Part shown: positions 1 through 4,928 of the stretch, one piece after another
Layout of the letters: each line of letters begins with the position of its first letter
Numbering within the stretch: the first letter of the stretch is position 1
Assembly (NCBI GenBank): GCA_038916785.1
Contig: JBCLBO010000087.1
Location: 1-14,739 of the forward strand
Origin: VFKU01 sp038916785
GTDB taxonomy: Bacteria; Hydrogenedentota; Hydrogenedentia; Hydrogenedentales; GCA-2746185
Reading direction: 5' to 3'
Length of the DNA stretch: 14,739 nucleotides
Program-made: the position numbers and the translations under genes
Notes under the pieces: generated by a model
The model's database searches: none
What the model was told of the DNA's origin: nothing
Seen by the model: the letters and a program-made list of their open reading frames with translations, nothing else

Positions 1-1
1 G

Positions 2-781
2 CCATCGGGCCCCGCGGGCCCTGCCATCCTCAAAAAAGCCACGCGCGACGACGTGCGCGCCTTCCTCGGCCACGTGCAGACCGCCGGCGGAACGCCGCGC
101 ACCGCCGCGCGTAAGCTCGCCTCGCTACGCGCCGCGTACCGCTGGTACACGCGGACCGGAGCGGTGGAAAAAAATCCGGCGCGCGAACTGAAGTCGCCCA
201 AACTGTCCCGCGAACTCCCAGAGGTGCTCTCGATCCCGGAGGTCGCCGCGCTCCTCGAAGCGCCGGACGCGAGCGATCCGCTCGGCCTGCGCGATCGCGC
301 GATCCTCGAGGTCCTGTATTCAACCGGCGTGCGCGCCGCAGAATTAGCGGGGCTGCGCGTGCGCAACGTCGACCTGCCCGGCGGCACCCTGGCGGTCCTG
401 GGCAAGCGCAAAAAAGAGCGGCTCGCCTATCTCGGCGATCCGGCGACCGGCGCGCTCCACGCCTATCTCAAAACGCGCGCGGCGCTCGGACGGCCCGCCC
501 ACGATCGCGTGTTCGTAAACGCGCGGGGCGGTCCGTTGACGACCCGGAGCGTGCAACGCATCGTGGACAAATACGTGATGCAAGCGCTGCCCGACCGCCG
601 CGGCGTCTCGCCGCATACGCTACGCCACAGCTTCGCCACCCACCTGCTTAACGCCGGCGCCGACCTGCGCGTAATCCAGGAACTACTCGGCCACGCCAGC
701 CTCACCAGCACGCAGATATACACCCACGTAGGCATAGACCGGCTCAAGGAAATATACAAACACGCCCACCCGCACGCATAG
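2..781 (+). CDS. xerC: Tyrosine recombinase XerC/XerD family, 5' end outside window
   Basis: Site-specific tyrosine recombinase of the XerC/XerD type, which resolves chromosome dimers at dif sites by breaking and rejoining DNA through a 3'-phosphotyrosine link. The frame is open to the left edge, so the true start and roughly the first 50-60 residues (start of the core-binding domain) lie outside the window; the GTG at 53 is only an internal codon. Counting from that GTG, the catalytic set is complete: R94 in TGVRAAEL, K118 in GKRKKER, H188 and R191 in HTLRHSF, H214 in LLGHAS and nucleophile Y223 in QIYTHV. The preceding SAM-like region (LRAAYRWY, NPARELKSPK) is typical of XerC/D. XerC versus XerD cannot be decided from this fragment. 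The gene ends only 5 bases from the convergent peptidase gene. The last codons include several ATA isoleucines, unusual beside the GC-rich rest. Confidence 0.93.
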   Translation, partial: PSGPAGPAILKKATRDDVRAFLGHVQTAGGTPRTAARKLASLRAAYRWYTRTGAVEKNPARELKSPKLSRELPEVLSIPEVAALLEAPDASDPLGLRDRAILEVLYSTGVRAAELAGLRVRNVDLPGGTLAVLGKRKKERLAYLGDPATGALHAYLKTRAALGRPAHDRVFVNARGGPLTTRSVQRIVDKYVMQALPDRRGVSPHTLRHSFATHLLNAGADLRVIQELLGHASLTSTQIYTHVGIDRLKEIYKHAHPHA

Positions 782-786
782 ACGTA

Positions 787-1470
787 CTACACACCCGGCG
801 TGATCCCGTCCCGTCCAGCGCCGCTCTCCACGTCCGATGCATCCCGGCGTAGGCCGCGTTTCGCCGCGAAAACGAGGACGGCGAGAAGCGCGGAGGCACC
901 GCCGAAGAAGACGACCCGCAGGAGCCACGTCGGCCAGAGAAACCTCCAAGCCGCTATCTCGTCCTTCGAGACCGCGATCCCTATCCCGCTCCAAGACCTT
1001 TTGAAGGAATCGTACTCGATCCACTCAGGCAAATTGGGGGGATCGTATAGAAGGACCTTGGCGCCTCTCACACCCAGGAAAACCAAGAAGTGGTCAAAGT
1101 CCGCGCCCGCTACGTCAGACCGGGTGTACAGGATCATGGGATTTCTCGTCGCGCGCAATTCGCGAAGCGTCAGCCCCTGCATCGCGCGCGCCTCAAGACC
1201 CGCATTCCGAAAGAGGGCCAGCAAGTCCGAGATTGTGCTTCCCCTTTCAGAAGATAAGTATTGTTCTTGGTACACCTCCTCGGGCGCGATGCCAACGTGC
1301 GCAAGTTTCAGAATCGCATATGCTGCGTTTAGACCACAGTACTGCTCCATGCGAATGGCGACCGGCTGGATAGCTGGATCTTGAGCGAAACACACCAGCG
1401 GCATCGTAAACAGCCCGATCGCTATCCAGGCTCTATTTCGCATTGCATTCGTGCGGCTCGACATCGACAC
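787..1470 (-). CDS. Exported C39-like cysteine peptidase with C-terminal membrane anchor
   Basis: Probable extracytoplasmic papain-like peptidase of the C39 type. Family C39 cleaves leader peptides, often after double glycine. From the GTG at 1470 the protein has 227 residues: a signal peptide (about 10-29, ending VCFAQ), then the C39-like domain with Q43 and C45 in MEQYCGLNAA, a GSTISDLLALF helix, H127 in FDHFLVF and D143 in YDPP, ending with a RSWSGIGI strand. These give the expected Gln/Cys/His/Asp set. A hydrophobic segment at about 183-203 is followed by a basic, then acidic tail, so the domain should sit outside the membrane with a C-terminal anchor. There is no ABC-transporter domain, unlike bacteriocin C39 exporters. 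The start is uncertain: GTG 1470, ATG 1464 and ATG 1443 are all possible, with AGGG-type sites just upstream of the first two. It lies 6-12 bases after the LolA-like gene, so is very likely co-transcribed. The substrate is unknown; the Cys-rich product upstream is the obvious candidate (inference). Confidence 0.75.
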   Translation of the reverse strand: MSMSSRTNAMRNRAWIAIGLFTMPLVCFAQDPAIQPVAIRMEQYCGLNAAYAILKLAHVGIAPEEVYQEQYLSSERGSTISDLLALFRNAGLEARAMQGLTLRELRATRNPMILYTRSDVAGADFDHFLVFLGVRGAKVLLYDPPNLPEWIEYDSFKRSWSGIGIAVSKDEIAAWRFLWPTWLLRVVFFGGASALLAVLVFAAKRGLRRDASDVESGAGRDGITPGV

Positions 1471-1476
1471 CTAGCC

Positions 1477-2763
1477 CTAGACCCTTGCCGCACCGCGACG
1501 ATAAAGTCTCCATGCCACTACAATTGAGATCAAGCTGGCGAAGCCCACACTCGCGATGACTCGCCAATTTCCGCGCACGCGATCCGAAACGGTCACCGGC
1601 TCCCCCAGCCGCAGCGACGCCGGAAGCTCTTTCGGCTCCCCCGCCGTCACCGCATCTGAGTGACCGATTTCTTCGACCTGTTGATCGATTAGCGCAATCA
1701 GATCGTCCGGACGAGCCATGCTGACGCGCCCGTTCAACCATTCGTAGGCCGCACCACTTAGCGCGGTGTTATACACCGGAGTGTGATCCGGAATATCAAT
1801 CTTGAACAGACCTGAACTTGAGAGGTCCGGATCGAGATTAAAACTGGCCCTCTCGACTGTATAGTTGTAGGTAACGGTGCGCCCGTTCGCATGCACGTAT
1901 TGCTGTTTGGATGTCGCCTTGACTATGGCAATCTGTCCGCCAATCTCGCCGTATTCGATCCCCTCCAGCGATACAGAGAATTGAATGAGATCCCCTGGAG
2001 CGCCCCCGAAGGTTGCCGATCGGTTCACCGGCGTACCATCAAAATGGTCACTTTCCACCTTGACCACTTCTGTGCGCCGCGGAAGATATCCGAGCTTCGC
2101 GTCGAGCCAGAATGAGTACATGCCGTATTGGGTGCGAACATCCATCACGATCGTATCGGCGCCCTCAATTTCTACGGTTTCGGGTCTGAGGCTGGGAACG
2201 CCGTCGGCCAGCGCCTTGCCGAGTGGCAATCGAACATCCAAGTCCAGGTCCAACAAGAAATCCCTCGATTCTTCATGAAATGTGCGCTCAAATCTAAGGC
2301 TCTCTGCGATTCCGCTATAGTCGATGCTCATCCGAACCTGCGTCGGGGCGAGTGAGTCGCTGTACTGATGTAACGGATGTCGCTGATCGACAATACGATG
2401 TAGTGCGAGACCGTCCATTATCACGTGCTGAGTGTTGACTATGTTGGGGACTTGCCTCTCGGGCGAAGAAAATTCGTTTCTCACGAACCGAAAGGCGAAG
2501 CGGTCACGTGCACGAATGAAGGCGAATTCGTATGTCTCTTTCGTGTCCTTCAGCCGACCCTCCGAGTCGGTGAGTATCAATGTCGTCGATGTCGTTCCGG
2601 ACACGGCCGGTTTTTGGGACAGGCTCAACCTGAGGCGCGCGTCGTTAAACCGTTGCAGCATTTCTTCAGAGGAAATGGACGATGGCTGACCGGCGACAGG
2701 CAGAGCCCCGCACACAAGTCCCCCTAGCAGGATACACCGCAACAACGACCGGCTAAACGTCAT
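1477..2763 (-). CDS. Exported protein of unknown function, LolA/LolB-like fold, C-terminal membrane anchor
   Basis: I do not recognise a named family. From the ATG at 2763 the protein has 428 residues (a TTG at 2769 would add two). It starts with a clear signal peptide: SRSLLRC, a hydrophobic stretch, then ALPVAGQ. The body alternates beta-rich stretches such as FAFIRARDRFAFRFVRNEF, MDGLALHRI and YSFWLDAKLGYLPRRTEVV. The last resembles the 'W-x-D-x-x-x-GYLP-R' strand pair of outer-membrane lipoprotein-sorting (LolA/LolB-like) folds, so it may bind a lipid or hydrophobic ligand (inference). A single hydrophobic segment (VIASVGFASLISIVVAWRLY) and a basic RRGAARV end anchor it in the membrane. 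It shares this signal peptide, external domain, C-terminal anchor and basic tail layout with the C39-like protein encoded 6-12 bases downstream. It starts about 40 bases after the Cys-rich ORF. All three read leftward, probably as one operon. Base composition is visibly less GC-rich than in the housekeeping genes. Confidence 0.7.
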   Translation of the reverse strand: MTFSRSLLRCILLGGLVCGALPVAGQPSSISSEEMLQRFNDARLRLSLSQKPAVSGTTSTTLILTDSEGRLKDTKETYEFAFIRARDRFAFRFVRNEFSSPERQVPNIVNTQHVIMDGLALHRIVDQRHPLHQYSDSLAPTQVRMSIDYSGIAESLRFERTFHEESRDFLLDLDLDVRLPLGKALADGVPSLRPETVEIEGADTIVMDVRTQYGMYSFWLDAKLGYLPRRTEVVKVESDHFDGTPVNRSATFGGAPGDLIQFSVSLEGIEYGEIGGQIAIVKATSKQQYVHANGRTVTYNYTVERASFNLDPDLSSSGLFKIDIPDHTPVYNTALSGAAYEWLNGRVSMARPDDLIALIDQQVEEIGHSDAVTAGEPKELPASLRLGEPVTVSDRVRGNWRVIASVGFASLISIVVAWRLYRRGAARV

Positions 2764-2802
2764 GTGCAAACTCGCGAACTGAAATACTCAATGCCGAATT
2801 AT

Positions 2803-3057
2803 TTAGACACACCCTTGGTTCTGCACGTTGCAAGGGCTGCAGGCCGTGCATGAGCACGACGTTACCGCCACCCAGCATTCGCATTCGAAATTGTATTGTA
2901 CTGTCCCCACGCAGCGCTTGGTTGAACTGGATGAGTCCTCACAACACGTAATACGAGTGCCGCTGCAGTTATGCCCTGGAATGGCGATGCAATTTGCTTG
3001 ACCAACTCCAGTGCAACCCTTAGCCCCTCCGCTGGATTCTAACTGCAAGTGCAACAC
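2803..3057 (-). CDS. Small Cys-rich polypeptide (13 Cys in 84 residues), possibly the 3' part of a split gene
   Basis: An 84-residue frame from a GTG at 3057 with 13 cysteines, several in CC, CxC and CxxC spacing (TCCED, FECECW, SCSCTACSPC), ending QNQGCV. Such density suggests a disulfide-stabilised exported peptide or a metal binder. I do not recognise the family. The GTG start is weak: an AGGG lies 8 bases upstream and no signal peptide follows. Upstream the same frame stays open for 28 codons to a single TGA at 3145-3147, beyond which it is the signal-peptide ORF at 3148-3330. The natural product is therefore probably secretory part plus Cys-rich part, either broken by mutation or joined by recoding, or else the two are made separately. 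A GG pair (LESSGG/AKGC) sits just before the first cysteine. It resembles a C39 cleavage site, but the usual hydrophobic residues at -4 and -7 are missing. Confidence 0.5.
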   Translation of the reverse strand: MLHLQLESSGGAKGCTGVGQANCIAIPGHNCSGTRITCCEDSSSSTKRCVGTVQYNFECECWVAVTSCSCTACSPCNVQNQGCV

Positions 3058-3218
3058 TTGGAAAACCCTAAGTATTTCGAAGATCAGAGTAGGAGCTTTT
3101 CCTTCTGACCCATCCGCCGCAGGCAGGTGTGAGCGGCGGATGGGTCAGAAGGAAAAGTGATTGGTGGGAAAATGGTTAGTTTCTGAGGGTAGAGTGTTGC
3201 ACTTGCTGTTTGAACCCA
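3033..3218. repeat. Nested inverted repeat: perfect 25-bp inner hairpin within an imperfect outer pair
   Basis: Inner arms 3096-3120 and 3133-3157 are exact reverse complements over 25 bases, with a 12-base loop. Outer arms 3033-3059 and 3192-3218 match at 23 of 27 positions, including 14 consecutive bases (3045-3058 with 3193-3206). The centres of the two pairs lie within a base or two of each other, so the whole 186-base stretch is one large fold-back. The parts between inner and outer arms (3060-3095 and 3158-3191) pair poorly. The structure lies between the signal-peptide ORF and the Cys-rich ORF, and its inner arm contains the TGA. No convincing target-site duplication or T-run is visible. 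It could be a decayed inverted duplication, a small palindromic mobile element or an RNA control structure. Confidence 0.85.
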
Positions 3219-3330
3219 CACCAGCAAGAGAGAAGGCTGACTCCGGGTCGAGAGATCGGGGACCGGGTACAATCGCGTACGCCCCCACTGCGCAGCCCAC
3301 GAAAGAAAGGATCATGATTGTTCGTAGCAT
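3145..3330 (-). CDS. Short secreted peptide ORF (signal peptide plus about 37 residues), ends at TGA inside a hairpin
   Basis: A 61-residue frame with the best translation start in the window: a perfect AGGAGGT at 3338-3344, 7 bases before the ATG at 3330, itself about 20 bases from the predicted transcription start. The product has a hydrophobic export signal (MLRTIMILSFVGCAVGAYA), then VPGPRSLDPESAFSLAGVGS and a single SKC cysteine. It ends ...NHFSF at a TGA that lies in the 5' arm of a 25-bp hairpin. The layout (short membrane-spanning leader, acidic/leucine stretch, then cysteine) recalls small exported precursor peptides of the NVEALA kind in Bacteroidetes, but I see no clear family match. 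The frame continues past the TGA into the 13-Cys ORF. Reading through would give a 175-residue secreted Cys-rich protein. Confidence 0.6.
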   Translation of the reverse strand: MLRTIMILSFVGCAVGAYAIVPGPRSLDPESAFSLAGVGSNSKCNTLPSETNHFPTNHFSF

Positions 3331-3355
3331 GTTCGTGACCTCCTCTGTTTAACGT

Positions 3356-3385
3356 CTAATATACCCCCCCCCCGAGGATTGTCAA
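3356..3385 (-). promoter_or_regulatory. Sigma-70-type promoter with a G10 tract in its spacer
   Basis: On the minus strand, TTGACA (3380-3385, perfect -35) is followed by a 16-base spacer and TATATT (3358-3363, five of six -10 positions; the alternative TATTAG at 3356-3361 gives 18 bases). The ten spacer bases next to the -10 are all G (C at 3364-3373 on the plus strand). Transcription should start near 3351, about 20 bases before the ATG at 3330. The promoter lies 18 bases beyond the stop codon of the endonuclease/phosphatase-family gene, so the Cys-rich block has its own promoter. A homopolymer here can change length by slippage and alter the -35/-10 spacing. Confidence 0.72.
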
Positions 3386-3402
3386 TAGCTACTTCATGCC
3401 GA

Positions 3403-4404
3403 TTATTGCGGCAAAACCAGCACCTCTGTCATCAGCGGGCAATGGTCCGACCCAATCCGCGGGCCCAGATGCGTACCCCTAAAGCGAACACCGCCGCCCA
3501 GCACTTGGTCGATGGGGATCGCGTGTAGCGGACCGGCGATCGGAAACCACGAAGCGAGAATGCCGTGGCCCTGCCTCGCGTTCACCAGCCTCCCCTCGCG
3601 GACGAGGTCGCAGTACAGCGGCGACCACATCGTGCAATTGAAATCGCCGGCCGCAATCAGCGGCCCGTCAAGCGACGCCACGTACGAATTCATCCACTCG
3701 TACTGCTTGTAACGCAGCCGCGTCAGTTCACCGCCCTCGGGCGGCGCAAGATGCACATTGATCAGGTGAACGCGCCGGCCATCGACCAGGGCATCGGCGC
3801 GAATCACGGGGACATCGCTGTTCACCGGGTCCTCGGTCCGCACCTTCTCCAACGGATACCGGCTGTAGAGGCCCAAGCCGAAATAGTCCGTCCGCGCCGT
3901 GATCACATTGTGCGGATATTCCGTGCGCAAGGCCTCCAGCGCCGCGGCCCAGCCGGGCGACAATTCCTGAATGAAGATGACGTCCGGCTTTTCCGAACCG
4001 ATGAGCGCGATCAACCGATCATACTGTTCGTTGTCCGCGTTCACGTTTATGGTCAACACCCGGATGACAGTCCCGCTCGGCTCCGAAACGCCGGCTGCGG
4101 GAAGGTACCAGGGCGCAATTGCGGCGGCATGCCACGCAAGCAGCAGCGCCGCTACGGCGGCCCATCGCCAGCGCCGGCCCGCCAGTAAAAGCAACAAGGC
4201 CGCGGAGGCCGCCAGCGCATACAGCACGCGGAAGTGAGTCGTAATCTCCGCCAACGCCGACCAGCGCGCCACGAAACCGGCAAGACTAAGCGGGAGCACG
4301 CCGACTATCAGCGAGGCGCCCACCCAGAACGCGATCGCCCCTGGACGAATTGGCGAATGATCCGGAAGTTCCGGCGAAACAGTTTCTTGGAGTTCGTATA
4401 CCAA
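3403..4404 (-). CDS. Membrane-anchored endonuclease/exonuclease/phosphatase-family protein
   Basis: A 333-residue protein: about three N-terminal membrane segments (roughly 23-46, 58-76, 81-101), then an extracytoplasmic EEP (DNase I-like) domain. The Mg2+-dependent catalytic set is present: N120 in TINVN, E147 in IFIQE, H218 in NVHLAPP, D254 and N256 in AGDFN, D299 in PIDQV, and D320/H321 in GSDHCP. EEP enzymes hydrolyse phosphodiester or phosphomonoester bonds in nucleic acids, phosphoinositides or sphingomyelin. The three-helix plus EEP layout is common in uncharacterised bacterial membrane proteins, and the substrate cannot be told from sequence. The start must be the TTG at 4404, because a TGA codon lies directly upstream in frame; AAAGG sits 8 bases before it. 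It stands alone: serine-hydrolase debris lies upstream, and downstream the next block has its own promoter. Confidence 0.87.
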   Translation of the reverse strand: MVYELQETVSPELPDHSPIRPGAIAFWVGASLIVGVLPLSLAGFVARWSALAEITTHFRVLYALAASAALLLLLAGRRWRWAAVAALLLAWHAAAIAPWYLPAAGVSEPSGTVIRVLTINVNADNEQYDRLIALIGSEKPDVIFIQELSPGWAAALEALRTEYPHNVITARTDYFGLGLYSRYPLEKVRTEDPVNSDVPVIRADALVDGRRVHLINVHLAPPEGGELTRLRYKQYEWMNSYVASLDGPLIAAGDFNCTMWSPLYCDLVREGRLVNARQGHGILASWFPIAGPLHAIPIDQVLGGGVRFRGTHLGPRIGSDHCPLMTEVLVLPQ

Positions 4405-4431
4405 TCAATAAACCTTTACAACGAATCGGCG

Positions 4432-4905
4432 TCCAATCTCGGGTATTCTTCGCCGAATATGATCTGCTCCACCCAATGGAGGTCGCCATGCTGAACATTC
4501 GCCGCCTACAACGACGCCAGCGTGCGCTATCCGGGCGGCGGCATCCAATCGACGGCGGACGATCTGTTGCGCTTCGCGATCGCGTTCGAAGGCGAAAAAC
4601 TCCTCACGCGTTCAAGCATCGATCGAATGCAGGTGATCCCGCCGCTGCGCGCGCCGCCGGACGCCAAGCGCACGCCCTACGCGCTCGGCTGGATGATCCA
4701 CGACAGCAAAGACTACGGCCGCATCCTCACGCACACCGGCGGCCAATCCGGCACAAGCACGAACTTCTCGATCTACCCGGACCACCACGTGGCCGTCGCG
4801 GTACTATGCAATCTGCAGGACGCGCGCAAGCCAGTACCCGACGTGACGACAGCCCTCGCCCGCATGACGATCGGGCTACCGGAGCCCGAACGCGCGCCGA
4901 AATGA
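4432..4905 (+). pseudogene. Remnant of a beta-lactamase-related serine hydrolase
   Basis: The 3' end encodes a recognisable C-terminal part of a class C beta-lactamase-type serine hydrolase: RYPGGGIQSTADDLLRFA, then YALGWMIHD, HTGGQSGTS (equivalent to the KTG box) and VAVAVLCNL, ending at TGA 4903-4905. The N-terminal SxxK half is missing. In the same frame, about 50 codons before the YPGGG box, SNLGY is readable at 4432-4446, the characteristic YxN-region sequence of this family. It is followed by a TGA at 4492. Intact relatives have well over a hundred residues between these motifs, so the gene has lost its front, has a large internal deletion and carries a stop. No start codon with a ribosome site precedes the remaining part. 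The decay borders the TTG start of the endonuclease/phosphatase-family gene and may have removed its original upstream region. Confidence 0.78.
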
Positions 4906-4928
4906 CGAATCGCCGCGCTCCGCAACTC

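Noticed and set aside
53..55. GTG at 53 as the xerC start
   Set aside because: The frame stays open to the window edge with family-like residues (KKATRDDVRAFL) before it, so the start is outside.
2992..3057. Classical double-glycine leader before the Cys-rich domain
   Set aside because: LESSGG is present, but the usual hydrophobic residues at -4 and -7 and the ELS-type motif are missing, and the start is weak. Kept only as a remark.
3096..3157. Selenocysteine insertion element (SECIS) for the TGA at 3145-3147
   Set aside because: The TGA is within a perfectly paired stem, the loop shows no recognisable bacterial SECIS features, the neighbouring residues match no known selenoprotein, and no sel genes are in view. 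Readthrough remains open as a weaker option.
3096..3157. Rho-independent terminator
   Set aside because: The stem is far longer than usual and no U-run follows on either strand; the minus-strand continuation is CTCCTACTC.
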